DNA of 41,215 nucleotides from Clostridia bacterium (GTDB lineage: Bacteria; Bacillota; Clostridia; Oscillospirales; Acutalibacteraceae), in assembly GCA_017436915.1 (NCBI GenBank), contig JAFSCE010000033.1, positions 1 through 41,215 of the forward strand, read 5' to 3'. The notes beneath the pieces were generated by a model that saw only the letters and a program-made list of their open reading frames with translations, made no database searches and was not told the DNA's origin. The position numbers and the translations under genes are program-made. This document shows positions 25,294 to 33,210 of this stretch, in pieces (position 1 is the first letter of the stretch; every line of letters starts with the position of its first letter).

Positions 25294-26187
25294 ATGAAAT
25301 CGTTTTTCAAACGCTTTATGGTTACCATAAAAGGTTTAATCATCGGCTCCTCCATGGCGGTGCCGGGTGTCAGCGGCGGTACGATGGCAATCGTGCTCGG
25401 TATTTATGACCGTTTACTCAGTGCTATCAGTGGTATCCGCAAAAATTTCAAAGAAAACGCGTTGTTCCTCGTCCGTTTTGGTTTGGGCTCTGCAATCGGT
25501 TTGGTACTGTTTTACGAACTGATCGGTCACCTGCTTGAGGTGTTCCCGATTCCTGTTGCGGCGCTGTTTTTCGGCGCGGTGATCGGCGGTGTTCCCACCT
25601 TGCTTTCTAAGATCAAGCCCTCGACTGTGACGGCAAAGTTTTGCATCACTTCTGTGCTGTGGGGCATTTTGGGTGTCGCGATCGTACTTGGTGTGGCGAA
25701 TATTTTGGAGATCCTCAAATGGATCGGCGCGATCGGACCGGACGTTACCTCGCTCGTGTCCAACGCCGACAGTATTACCTTTACAAATGTCCTTTTGTGG
25801 ATCGTAACCGGCTTCGTTATTTCCATTGCGTTGATATTGCCCGGCATTAGTACTTCACATATGCTGATCATTTTGGGTATTACCAGTATTTTAAGCATGC
25901 CGTTGCCGGCGCTTGCCATTATTGGTATCTCGTTACTGGTTGGTATTTTCGCTATCACAAAACCGCTCGAATGGGCAATGAATCGCTTTACCCGTCCGAC
26001 GTATTGTGTCATCATCGGTTTTGTTCTCGGCTCGTTATGGGATATCTTTGAAGAACGGATCATTCCCGGTTTTGCGGCACTCGGCACGGTGTGGTGGCAC
26101 TGGGCCTTGACGCTTGGATCGGCCGTTGTTCTGTTCATCGGCGGTTTGATCGGTCTTTTGTATCTTTCGCGTTTTTCGGATGACTAA
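25294..26187 (+). CDS. DUF368 family membrane protein, probable undecaprenyl-phosphate transporter (PopT family)
   Basis: 297 residues; ATG with AAAAGGGGAT upstream. Polytopic, roughly eight to nine spans by eye. It has the two internally related DUF368 motifs that mark the inverted repeat of the fold: GSSMAVPGVSGGTMAIVLG near the N terminus and ALILPGISTSHMLIILG in the second half. DUF368 proteins (PopT), like the DedA protein UptA, have been shown to return undecaprenyl phosphate to the cytoplasmic face for reuse in peptidoglycan and teichoic acid synthesis. Monocistronic, with a promoter and terminator of its own. It sits just upstream of murD, which also serves peptidoglycan precursor supply, though on a separate transcript. 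Confidence 0.9.
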   Translation: MKSFFKRFMVTIKGLIIGSSMAVPGVSGGTMAIVLGIYDRLLSAISGIRKNFKENALFLVRFGLGSAIGLVLFYELIGHLLEVFPIPVAALFFGAVIGGVPTLLSKIKPSTVTAKFCITSVLWGILGVAIVLGVANILEILKWIGAIGPDVTSLVSNADSITFTNVLLWIVTGFVISIALILPGISTSHMLIILGITSILSMPLPALAIIGISLLVGIFAITKPLEWAMNRFTRPTYCVIIGFVLGSLWDIFEERIIPGFAALGTVWWHWALTLGSAVVLFIGGLIGLLYLSRFSDD

Positions 26188-26193
26188 AAAAGG

Positions 26194-26226
26194 GGATGAG
26201 GCGCTGGCCTCATCCTTTGTTTTTTA
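26194..26226 (+). terminator. Intrinsic terminator of the DUF368 gene
   Basis: Stem GGATGAGGC (26194-26202) with GCCTCATCC (26207-26215), GCTG loop, followed by TTTGTTTTTT. Confidence 0.92.
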
Positions 26227-26228
26227 TA

Positions 26229-26257
26229 TTGATATTTTCTTTGAGTGACAGTATAAT
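26229..26257 (+). promoter_or_regulatory. Sigma-A-type promoter of the murD operon
   Basis: -35 TTGATA (26229-26234), 17-base spacer, -10 TATAAT (26252-26257). The transcript would start about 20 bases before murD. It begins right after the T run of the preceding terminator. Confidence 0.85.
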
Positions 26258-26283
26258 AGTACTGTTGCGAGGAGCGTGATGAG

Positions 26284-27651
26284 ATGAATTACTCAGAATT
26301 TTATACGTCGTTGCCCGGCAAAAAGGTGGCGGTTTGCGGTATTGGCCGTAACAATACGCCGGTTGTGCTGCAATTGCTGGCTCACGGTGCCGAGGTGACG
26401 GCTTGTGATAAACGCACTCGTGCGGAACTCGGTGAAATGGCCGAGGTGCTCACGCAGGCGGGAGCCACACTTCAGCTTGGTGAAAACTATCTCGATACCT
26501 TGGATGCGGATTTGATTTTGCGCACACCAGGAATGAAGCCGTATTTGCCGTCTTTCCAAGCGGCACGCGCGGCGGGGAAGATCGTCACCTCCGAAATGGA
26601 ATTGTTTTTCGATCTGTGCCCCGCGCCGATCTATGCAGTGACGGGATCGGACGGTAAGACCACGACTACTACGGTTATTGCCGGCTTGCTGGAGGCCGCG
26701 GGCAATACGGTGCATCTCGGCGGCAACATCGGCAGACCGCTGTTGCCGATTATTGAGGAAATTACCGCGGAGCACACTGCCGTAACGGAACTTTCCAGTT
26801 TCCAGCTTACCATGATGACGCAAAGCCCAAAGGTGGCGGTCGTCACCAATGTTGCGCCCAATCACTTGGATTGGCACACCGATATGCAAGAATATATCGA
26901 TGCCAAAAAGAATTTAGTGGCGCATCAGCAACCGACCGACCGCGCGGTGCTCAACGCGGATAACGAGATTACGGCTTCCTTTGCCGCCGATTGCACGGGT
27001 GAGGTGTGGCTGTTCTCGCGCCGTCAACCGGTAGAGCGCGGCACCTATCTCGGTGAGGATGGTATTCTCTACGGCACGGACGGCAATGAAACCGTTGCCA
27101 TTATGCCCGCATCAGATATTCGCATTCCCGGTGTGCATAACGTTGAAAACTTTTTAGCCGCCTTTGCGGCTGTTTGGGGTGTGGTGCCGGTATCGGTGAT
27201 GGCGGATTATGCCCGTACGTTCAGTGGTGTCCCGCATCGCTCGGAATTAGTTCGGGAGCGAAACGGTGTTCGCTGGTACAACGATTCCATCGGCTCCAGC
27301 CCGTCGCGCACCATTGCCGGTCTGAAGGCCTTTAAGCAAAAAGTTATTTTAATCGCGGGTGGGTATGATAAGCACATTCCGTACGATCCGCTCGGTCCGG
27401 TTGCCGCCGAAACAGTATCCGCCGCTATCTTACTCGGTGCCACTGCCGGTGCGATTGAAACTGCGATAAGGGCGGCATCTGATCTGCCGATCCATCGTGT
27501 TGCCGATATGGCAGAAGCGGTCAAAACGGCGGATCAAATAGCCAATAATGGCGATATTGTGTTTATGTCACCTGCCAGCGCCAGTTTTGATATGTACAAA
27601 AACTTTGAAGAGCGCGGCAATCATTTCAAACAACTCGTTAACGATTTGTGA
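26284..27651 (+). CDS. murD: UDP-N-acetylmuramoyl-L-alanine--D-glutamate ligase
   Basis: 455 residues; ATG with GAGGAG upstream. MurD adds D-glutamate to UDP-MurNAc-L-Ala in the cytoplasm. The N-terminal Rossmann-like domain (KKVAVCGIGRNNTPVVLQLL) binds the UDP substrate. The central ATPase domain has the P-loop TGSDGKTTTTT, LGGNIGRPLLP, TELSSFQLTMM and NVAPNHLDWH, and the C-terminal domain has FSGVPHRSELV, WYNDSIGSSPSRTIAGLKAF and MSPASASFDMYKNFEERG. The P-loop reads Ser-Asp where the usual form is Thr-Asn. The gene is away from the division and cell wall (dcw) cluster where murD usually lies, and heads an operon of peptidase, acetyltransferase and PLP-enzyme genes. Confidence 0.93.
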   Translation: MNYSEFYTSLPGKKVAVCGIGRNNTPVVLQLLAHGAEVTACDKRTRAELGEMAEVLTQAGATLQLGENYLDTLDADLILRTPGMKPYLPSFQAARAAGKIVTSEMELFFDLCPAPIYAVTGSDGKTTTTTVIAGLLEAAGNTVHLGGNIGRPLLPIIEEITAEHTAVTELSSFQLTMMTQSPKVAVVTNVAPNHLDWHTDMQEYIDAKKNLVAHQQPTDRAVLNADNEITASFAADCTGEVWLFSRRQPVERGTYLGEDGILYGTDGNETVAIMPASDIRIPGVHNVENFLAAFAAVWGVVPVSVMADYARTFSGVPHRSELVRERNGVRWYNDSIGSSPSRTIAGLKAFKQKVILIAGGYDKHIPYDPLGPVAAETVSAAILLGATAGAIETAIRAASDLPIHRVADMAEAVKTADQIANNGDIVFMSPASASFDMYKNFEERGNHFKQLVNDL

Positions 27652-27662
27652 GGAAACGTTTT

Positions 27663-28691
27663 ATGGAATTAAAAAATATGCTACGCGACCTCTGTATAGC
27701 AGCCGGTGTGAACGGATGCCGTGAGGCGGCAGACGTTGCGGCACGGTATTTATCTGATTTTACCGAGGAGATCCACCGTGACCGTTTGGGAAACGTGTGG
27801 GGATTTTTGAGATCTGATATTCCCGACGCGCCCACACTGCTGCTTGAAGCGCATATTGATGAGATCGGCTTTACCGTTACGCAGATTGACGACAACGGCT
27901 TTTTACACGTTGCACCGTGTGGCGGGGTGGATAACCGCGCCTTGTCGGCGGCACCGATCACTGTGTTGAGTGACCCGCCCTGCAACGGTGTGTTTTGTGC
28001 TACACCGATTCACCTTGCCAAGGACGACGCACCGCTGACGGAACTCACGGAGCGCGGAATAGACGTCGGGCTTAGCGCCGAAGAAGCCAAAGTTCGCATT
28101 CCGCTCGGCACACGTGCTGTCTTTGCGGCTCATTTTGAGGAATTGCTTAACGATCGCGTTTGCTCCAAAGCGCTGGATAACCGCGCGGGTGTGGCGGCGA
28201 TTTTATACGCCCTTTCGCTTCTCAAAGGGCAATCTCTGCCGTGCAACGTGGTGGCGGCTTTTTGCGTGCAGGAAGAACTGGGTCTGCGCGGCGCAAAAAC
28301 CGCAGCGTTTGGAATAAGACCGGACGCCGCTATCGTTGTCGACGTCAGTTTTGCGCATACGCCGGATGCCGATAAGGCATCCTGCGGCACGCTCGGTGGC
28401 GGTGTGATGCTCGGTATCTCTCCGATATTGGATAAGAATATGACGGATTCTCTGCGCGACTTGGCAGAGAATCAAAAATTACCGTTACAGTGTGAAGTGA
28501 TGGGCGAGACCACCGGGACGAATGCCGACGCAGTCAGCGTGACGGCAGACGGCGTTTCCACCGCGTTGCTATCCATTCCGCTTAAGTTTATGCACACGCC
28601 CGCCGAGGTCGTTTCTCTGCGGGACGTGGAAACGGTTTCCCGCTTAATTGCGGCATTTGTCGCCAAAGGGGAGGTGTCGGGCCGTGCTTAA
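27663..28691 (+). CDS. M42-family metallo-aminopeptidase (first of a tandem pair)
   Basis: 342 residues from the ATG at 27663 (GAGGA 8 bases upstream); a GTG at 27648 overlapping the murD stop has no site. M42 peptidases are cytoplasmic dodecameric aminopeptidases using two metal ions. All metal and catalytic residues are visible: His in LLEAHIDEIGFT, Asp in KALDNRAGVAA, Glu-Glu in VQEELGLRGAKTA, Asp in VVDVSFA and the last His in KFMHTPAEVV. It overlaps the second M42 gene by 8 bases. The two proteins share fold and motifs but are well diverged, so they may have different residue preference or form mixed assemblies. Substrates are unknown. Confidence 0.9.
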   Translation: MELKNMLRDLCIAAGVNGCREAADVAARYLSDFTEEIHRDRLGNVWGFLRSDIPDAPTLLLEAHIDEIGFTVTQIDDNGFLHVAPCGGVDNRALSAAPITVLSDPPCNGVFCATPIHLAKDDAPLTELTERGIDVGLSAEEAKVRIPLGTRAVFAAHFEELLNDRVCSKALDNRAGVAAILYALSLLKGQSLPCNVVAAFCVQEELGLRGAKTAAFGIRPDAAIVVDVSFAHTPDADKASCGTLGGGVMLGISPILDKNMTDSLRDLAENQKLPLQCEVMGETTGTNADAVSVTADGVSTALLSIPLKFMHTPAEVVSLRDVETVSRLIAAFVAKGEVSGRA

Positions 28692-29718
28692 TACGATAAA
28701 AAACTTATGCGCGCTTCCCGGCATTTCGGGCCGCGAGCACGCCGTGCGTGACTATCTTATCAAACAGTTACAAGATGCCCCTGCGATTGCTGAGATTCGC
28801 GTGGATCGGTTGGGGAATTGTATCGTTTCGCTCAAAGGTCGCAAATCGGCGCCCAAAAAGGTTTTGTTTGCCGCACACATGGACGAAGTGGGCGGCATAG
28901 TCACGGGGATAACCGAAGACGGTTATTTGCGTTTCGACACGGTCGGTGGCATGACGTCAGACGTGCTGTTTTCCCGCACGGTGTGGGTAAACGGTCATCC
29001 CGGTGTCATCGGTGGAAAGGCAGTGCACCAGTGCAAAGGGGAGGAAAAGACCAAAGCCCCCGCCACGCGCAGTATGCTGATCGATATGGGTGCTGATTCC
29101 AAGGAGGAAGCACGCGCGGTTGTGCGTGAGGGTGATGCTGTTACCTTTTCACCCGCTTCTTTTTCGCTTGCTGACGGCAAGCTTTGCGCCAAAGCACTGG
29201 ACGATCGCGCCGGATGCGCGCTCTTGTTACAACTGGCACGTACTCAGCCGGAATACGACGTCACGTTGGTATTCACCGTGCAGGAGGAGATCGGCTTGCG
29301 CGGTGCGATGACCGCTGCTTTTGCTCTGCAACCGGAGATCGCGGTGGTGGTGGATTCCACCACGGCGGCGGACAGTGCGGGCGTACCGTCGGATAAACAG
29401 GTTTGCCGTATGGGAGAGGGTCCTGTCGTTTCCTTTATGGATCGGCAAACGATGTACGATCCGGCTTTATATACGTATATCCGTGATTTAGCGGAGAAAA
29501 ATGGTATCCCGACTCAAACAAAAACGATGGTCGCCGGCGGCAACGATGCCGGTGCGTTTCAGCGTGCTGGTGAGGGCGCCTATACGGCGGCGGTTTCTTT
29601 GCCGTGTCGCTATATCCATTCACCGTCTTCGGTGCTTAAAGAGCAAGATATTACCAATACCTATCGACTTTTGGAAGTATTGCTTAACACCTTGCCCGCA
29701 TGGGAGACACCGGTATGA
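28684..29718 (+). CDS. M42-family metallo-aminopeptidase (second of a tandem pair)
   Basis: 344 residues from a GTG at 28684, 7 bases after GGGGAGGTG and overlapping the first M42 gene by 8 bases; a longer in-frame ATG at 28648 has no site. Motifs: VLFAAHMDEVGGIV, KALDDRAGCALLL, VQEEIGLRGAMTA, VVDSTTAADSAG, GGNDAGAFQRAGEG and the last His in YIHSPSSVLKEQD. All metal ligands are in place, so it should be active. Compared with its neighbour it carries a longer insert before the second half (VHQCKGEEKTKAP). It overlaps the next gene by 4 bases (ATGA), giving a chain of coupled genes. Confidence 0.9.
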   Translation: MLNTIKNLCALPGISGREHAVRDYLIKQLQDAPAIAEIRVDRLGNCIVSLKGRKSAPKKVLFAAHMDEVGGIVTGITEDGYLRFDTVGGMTSDVLFSRTVWVNGHPGVIGGKAVHQCKGEEKTKAPATRSMLIDMGADSKEEARAVVREGDAVTFSPASFSLADGKLCAKALDDRAGCALLLQLARTQPEYDVTLVFTVQEEIGLRGAMTAAFALQPEIAVVVDSTTAADSAGVPSDKQVCRMGEGPVVSFMDRQTMYDPALYTYIRDLAEKNGIPTQTKTMVAGGNDAGAFQRAGEGAYTAAVSLPCRYIHSPSSVLKEQDITNTYRLLEVLLNTLPAWETPV

Positions 29719-30425
29719 TTTCTTTGATTGATCAGGAACTTCCATCCGGTATTAGTGGGGACGAGCCCGTTTCGGGTCGTTTGCTTTCCTGGTGGGAGGC
29801 ATACCGCGATACCCCCATCGCTCGTTTCTACCAAACGGAGCACGGTGGGTGTATTGCCGTTATGGACACGCAAGCAGTCGCTTGTGTCCCTGCGGAAGAT
29901 GCCGAAGAGGTTGCCGCTTTTTTTGAACTGCAACCCGAAATCCGCTCAGTTTACACCACTAACCCAGCGTGTTGTATTGGCAAAGTAAAACGCTTTACAG
30001 CAATGCTGGCACCGAAGGTTAACGAAGCGGGAACGCTGGAAACGGTCAGTTTGCGGGAACTGTATCCCTTCTTACAACCGTTTTTTGACGATTTGCCGCC
30101 GTTTGAAGCGTGGTATCTGGACGTATCGTACCGCACGCGGCACGGACTTTGCCGGCACGCGGCCATTACGGATAACGGCGCGATCGCGTCCTCTGCCATG
30201 ACGGTAGCCGAATGGCAAAACGGCGCGCTTCTGGGTGGTGTCGCCACCGCGCCCGATTACCGCCGCCGCGGCTATGCGGGGCGCTGCGTGCTGAGCTTGA
30301 CAGCGGTTTTACAGAGAAAGGGAAAAACGGTGTGGATCTGTCCCTATAACCCGCCCGCACAACGTTTATATGAATCATTGGGATTTCGGGCACACAGCAC
30401 CGTGACCGTTATCGAAAGGAAGTAA
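29715..30425 (+). CDS. GNAT-family N-acetyltransferase
   Basis: 236 residues from the ATG at 29715 (GGGAGA upstream, ATGA overlap with the M42 gene); an ATG at 29700 is in frame but less well placed. The N-terminal 100 residues are a variable domain (SWWEAYRDTPIARFYQTE). The C-terminal half is a GNAT fold with the acetyl-CoA motif GVATAPDYRRRGYAGRCVLSL, in which the pyrophosphate loop is RRRGYAG, and the terminal NPPAQRLYESLGFR. Substrate unknown. Being coupled to two aminopeptidases suggests it might act on free amino acids or peptides, which is an inference only. Confidence 0.85.
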   Translation: MISLIDQELPSGISGDEPVSGRLLSWWEAYRDTPIARFYQTEHGGCIAVMDTQAVACVPAEDAEEVAAFFELQPEIRSVYTTNPACCIGKVKRFTAMLAPKVNEAGTLETVSLRELYPFLQPFFDDLPPFEAWYLDVSYRTRHGLCRHAAITDNGAIASSAMTVAEWQNGALLGGVATAPDYRRRGYAGRCVLSLTAVLQRKGKTVWICPYNPPAQRLYESLGFRAHSTVTVIERK

Positions 30426-30434
30426 CGCACTACT

Positions 30435-31709
30435 ATGGATACACAGTTTTTTAATGTTGATCCCCGCTTACAAGCGTTGTCAAACGAAGCGTTGACAGCG
30501 GCAAGGACGGCGTTCGATCGTATTGATGAAATCACCGAATACAATCAGCAGAAAGTACTTTCTGCTTTCATTCGTCACAAAGTAAGTGAAAGTCATTTTG
30601 CCTCTACCACCGGTTACGGTTACGGTGATCGCGGTCGTGATACACTGGAAGAAGTGTTTGCGGATGTGATGGGTGCCGAGGATGCGTTGGTGCGTCACAG
30701 CATTTTGTGCGGCACGCACGCCATTACGCTGGCGTTGTTTGGTGTACTACGCCCGGGCGATGTTTTGCTTGCGGCAACCGGCAAGCCGTATGATACGCTG
30801 ATCGGCGTGATTGGTGCGGACAAGCCGTCTGACGGCTCGCTTGCAGAGTATGGTATTGGTTACAAGGAAGTACCGCTTGCGGACGGTCGGCCGGATCTTG
30901 ACGGAATTACCGCAGCACTAAGGGAAGATCCCGCCATTCGCATGGTACATATTCAGCGCTCTCGCGGTTACGATCTTCGTCCGTCGCTATCCGTTGCCGC
31001 GATCGGTGAGATTGTAAAAACCGTTCGCGCCGTCCGCGCGGATGCGGTGGTATTTGTGGATAACTGCTATGGAGAGTTTGTTGAAACCATTGAGCCAACG
31101 GCGGTCGGCGCCGATCTGATGGCGGGCTCGCTCATCAAAAACCCCGGCGGCGGTATTGCCGAAAACGGTGGCTATATCTGCGGGCGACGTGATTTGGTCG
31201 AGCAGTGCTCGTATCGCATGAGCACACCGGGGCTCGGCCGCGAAGTAGGCGCTTCGCTGGGACATAATCGCTCACTGTTTATGGGCTTGTTCCACGCACC
31301 CCATGTGGTAGGCGAGGCATTAAAAACCGCTACGTTTGCCGCCTTTTTGTTTGAGCAACTCGGATATCGTTGCTCACCGTCGGCTGACGAAGTGCGTGCC
31401 GACATCATACAAGCGATCTGTTTAGAAAATTCGGACGCGCTGATTGCGTTTTGCCGTGGTATTCAAAGCGGTGCGCCGGTTGATGCTTACGTAACACCTG
31501 AGCCGTGGGATATGCCGGGATACGATAATCAAGTCATTATGGCGGCGGGCGCGTTCACGCTCGGCTCGTCCATTGAACTGTCCGCCGATGCACCGCTGCG
31601 GGATCCGTTTGCAGTGTATATGCAGGGAGGCCTGAATTTCCATTCAGGAAAAATTGGTGTGTTATTGGCGGCACAAACCATGTTGGATAACGGTCTTTTG
31701 AACGTGTAA
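30435..31709 (+). CDS. Methionine gamma-lyase-like PLP protein (aluminium-resistance protein family)
   Basis: 424 residues; ATG preceded by GAAAGGAAG. The sequence fits the family annotated as methionine gamma-lyase or aluminium resistance protein (PF06838): HFASTTGYGYGDRGRDTLE, EDALVRHSILCGTHAITLALFG, VHIQRSRGYDLRPSL, VFVDNCYGEFVE (the Asp that contacts the PLP ring), and SLIKNPGGGIAENGGYI with the Lys expected to bind PLP. The C terminus shows YMQGGLNFHSGKIG. Fold-type I PLP lyase; the true substrate in bacteria of this type is not settled. It is the last gene of the murD operon. No hairpin-and-T-run terminator follows, so transcripts can run into spoIIID. Confidence 0.88.
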   Translation: MDTQFFNVDPRLQALSNEALTAARTAFDRIDEITEYNQQKVLSAFIRHKVSESHFASTTGYGYGDRGRDTLEEVFADVMGAEDALVRHSILCGTHAITLALFGVLRPGDVLLAATGKPYDTLIGVIGADKPSDGSLAEYGIGYKEVPLADGRPDLDGITAALREDPAIRMVHIQRSRGYDLRPSLSVAAIGEIVKTVRAVRADAVVFVDNCYGEFVETIEPTAVGADLMAGSLIKNPGGGIAENGGYICGRRDLVEQCSYRMSTPGLGREVGASLGHNRSLFMGLFHAPHVVGEALKTATFAAFLFEQLGYRCSPSADEVRADIIQAICLENSDALIAFCRGIQSGAPVDAYVTPEPWDMPGYDNQVIMAAGAFTLGSSIELSADAPLRDPFAVYMQGGLNFHSGKIGVLLAAQTMLDNGLLNV

Positions 31710-31735
31710 TATTTTTTGTTACTACCCCATATAGT
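31707..31735 (+). promoter_or_regulatory. Sigma-E-like promoter upstream of spoIIID
   Basis: TAATATT (31707-31713) matches the sigma-E -35 consensus KMATATT at every position. After 14 bases, CATATAGT (31728-31735) matches the -10 consensus CATACAMT at 6 of 8 positions. A start near 31742 would leave a leader of about 22 bases. spoIIID is a sigma-E target in Bacillus, which supports the call. Confidence 0.68.
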
Positions 31736-31757
31736 GTACAGAACACGAATATGGGGT
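31724..31757 (+). repeat. Inverted repeat covering the spoIIID ribosome binding site
   Basis: ACCCCATAT (31724-31732) and ATATGGGGT (31749-31757) are perfect reverse complements. An inner pair GTGT (31734-31737) and ACAC (31743-31746) extends the hairpin. The right arm contains most of the GGGGTGAG ribosome binding site. There is no T run, so it is not a terminator. Confidence 0.8.
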
Positions 31758-31763
31758 GAGAGC

Positions 31764-32018
31764 ATGAAAGGGGCCGTTGAGGAACGCGCGATTGAGCTTG
31801 GCGAATACATATTGGAAAACAAAACCACGGTACGCGCCGCGGCGAAGAAATTTCACATTTCAAAATCGACGGTGCATAAAGACGTCTCTGATCGTCTGCA
31901 GACTGTGAATCCACAGTTGTACAGAGAGGTGCGCCGTATTTTAGAGATCAATAAGGCGCAACGACATATCCGCGGCGGCATTGCCACACGTGAAAAATAC
32001 CGTCACGACGAGGAATAA
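31764..32018 (+). CDS. spoIIID: Sporulation transcription factor SpoIIID
   Basis: 84 residues from the ATG at 31764 (GGGGTGAGAG upstream); the longer frame from 31716 overlaps the promoter. SpoIIID is a small mother-cell DNA-binding regulator that adjusts the sigma-E regulon and, in Bacillus, helps switch on sigma-K production. Visible: VEERAIELGEYILENKTTVR, the helix-turn-helix AAAKKFHISKSTVHKDVSDR, and the basic C-terminal segment KAQRHIRGGIATREKYRH, all close to the Bacillus protein, which has nearly the same length. It follows the murD operon and is followed by a strong bidirectional terminator. Confidence 0.97.
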   Translation: MKGAVEERAIELGEYILENKTTVRAAAKKFHISKSTVHKDVSDRLQTVNPQLYREVRRILEINKAQRHIRGGIATREKYRHDEE

Positions 32019-32022
32019 AAGC

Positions 32023-32055
32023 AAAGCGCTCAAGAGTCACACTCTTGAGCGCTTT
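32023..32055. terminator. Bidirectional terminator between spoIIID and pyrR
   Basis: A perfect 15-bp stem, AAAGCGCTCAAGAGT (32023-32037) with ACTCTTGAGCGCTTT (32041-32055), 3-base loop, then T residues on the plus strand. It serves both convergent genes. Confidence 0.93.
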
Positions 32056-32057
32056 TT

Positions 32058-32597
32058 TTATGCTTCGTATATGGCGACGCCCATGTCGCCGTCCACCTCG
32101 GGAACAAAAACCGCCACGACTTCCTTGCGGGAGGTCGGTAGATTCTTGCCGACGAAATCACCGCGGATAGGCAGTTCGCGGTGACCACGGTCAATGAGTA
32201 CCGCCAGTTGTATCCGCTCGGGGCGTTCGTGCTTCATCACGGCGTCGAGCGCCGCGCGAACGGTGCGGCCCGTATAGATCACGTCGTCCACCAACACCAC
32301 GGTCTTATCTTTGATTGAAAAATCAATCTTGGTGCCGTTGACGACGGGGTCGATCGGCAATCCTTCCAGATCGTCGCGGTAAAGGGTGATGTCGAGTGTG
32401 CCGACCTCAACCGGTATATCGGAAAACGAGCGGATATTCTCTGCCAAGCGTTTGGCAAGCGGAACACCGCGTCGCTGGATACCGATCAGACACAGCGTGT
32501 CACAGCCGGCATTTTTTTCCACGATTTCGTGCGCCATGCGTACCAAGGTACGTTTGACGGCGCTTTCATCCATGATGTGAGATTTCTCTGTCAGCAT
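32058..32597 (-). CDS. pyrR: Bifunctional pyr operon regulator / uracil phosphoribosyltransferase
   Basis: 179 residues; ATG with GAGGAG upstream. PyrR binds pyr mRNA leaders in response to UMP/UTP and promotes termination, and has weak UPRTase activity. Visible: the N-terminal helical region with MDESAVKRTLVRMAHEIVE, CLIGIQRRGVPLAKRLAE, LDITLYRDDL, the PRPP-binding loop VVLVDDVIYTGRTVRAALDA and LIDRGHRELPIRGDFVGKN. Length and all blocks agree with the family. It is not followed by pyrimidine biosynthesis genes here; instead it is the second gene after a Cys-rich protein, 3 bases apart. Its targets must lie elsewhere in the genome. Confidence 0.95.
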   Translation of the reverse strand: MLTEKSHIMDESAVKRTLVRMAHEIVEKNAGCDTLCLIGIQRRGVPLAKRLAENIRSFSDIPVEVGTLDITLYRDDLEGLPIDPVVNGTKIDFSIKDKTVVLVDDVIYTGRTVRAALDAVMKHERPERIQLAVLIDRGHRELPIRGDFVGKNLPTSRKEVVAVFVPEVDGDMGVAIYEA

Positions 32598-32600
32598 GGT

Positions 32601-33044
32601 TTACTCCTCGTTTGTTTCTTCCTCATCCAGAATCGCAACGGCAGGTAAGGTGACAATGCGTGCACCCGTATCGTTTTGCACGTTTTCAAAAGTCATTTGA
32701 CCACCGCACACCGAACAAGCGGGACGAAGTTCCTCATCCGATGCACGGATTGCCAATGCCATGCCGCGTTGGCTGGCAATGCAAGCGCGTTGATGCCCCG
32801 AAAGCACCTCACCGTGACCGCATTCGCATAAGGCGATCGTGATAGGGCGCATCTGCTCTTTTTTGGTGCGCATCGTCTTGTACAGTTTTGGGCAGTATAA
32901 CAAATCGTTAGTGGAAAGCTTCGTGTTGCCGGACACCGCAAAATCGTCAACGACGTTCAGCGAGCATTTGCCGGTTTTTAAAAAGTAACAGGTATTCTTA
33001 TTCAAACGTATGGTGAGATCGACCATGCCTTTCGGTCTGTTCAT
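32601..33044 (-). CDS. Cys-rich, probably zinc-binding protein of unknown function
   Basis: 147 residues from the ATG at 33044, with GAGGTG upstream; a GTG at 33053 is in frame but overlaps the site. I do not recognise a family. The sequence contains at least nine Cys: single ones in KNTCYFL, TGKCSLN and LLYCPKL, a CECGHGE cluster, GHQRACIA, and a terminal CSVCGGQMTFE that looks like half a zinc ribbon. The C terminus is acidic (LDEEETNEE). Metal binding is the most economical reading. The stop lies 3 bases before pyrR, so both are read from the promoter at 33069-33077. A link with pyrimidine control is only positional. Confidence 0.7.
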   Translation of the reverse strand: MNRPKGMVDLTIRLNKNTCYFLKTGKCSLNVVDDFAVSGNTKLSTNDLLYCPKLYKTMRTKKEQMRPITIALCECGHGEVLSGHQRACIASQRGMALAIRASDEELRPACSVCGGQMTFENVQNDTGARIVTLPAVAILDEEETNEE

Positions 33045-33068
33045 AGTATACACCTCAATTCAAAATTG

Positions 33069-33077
33069 ATTATATCA
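33069..33077 (-). promoter_or_regulatory. Extended -10 promoter of the Cys-rich protein-pyrR operon
   Basis: Minus strand: TGATATAAT, that is TG, one base and a perfect TATAAT (33069-33074). No good -35 is visible at 17 bases. The leader would be about 18 bases, too short for a PyrR-controlled attenuator. Confidence 0.6.
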
Positions 33078-33210
33078 CATAATTTTGCATTTTCCTATAT
33101 TTTTCGTAAAAATTTTTCTTTTGCCAAATTCGGTGTCAATTCCTATCAATAAACGATATGAAATGAGGAACAGTAATAGTGGCAAACGCATATAAAAATG
33201 AGGTTAAACT

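Noticed and set aside
25527..26138. A 203-codon minus-strand frame opposite the DUF368 gene
   Set aside because: Antisense of a clear polytopic membrane protein; no ribosome binding site or motif.
31724..31757. Reading the inverted repeat before spoIIID as a terminator of the murD operon
   Set aside because: There is no T run after it; the right arm is followed by GAGAGCATG.
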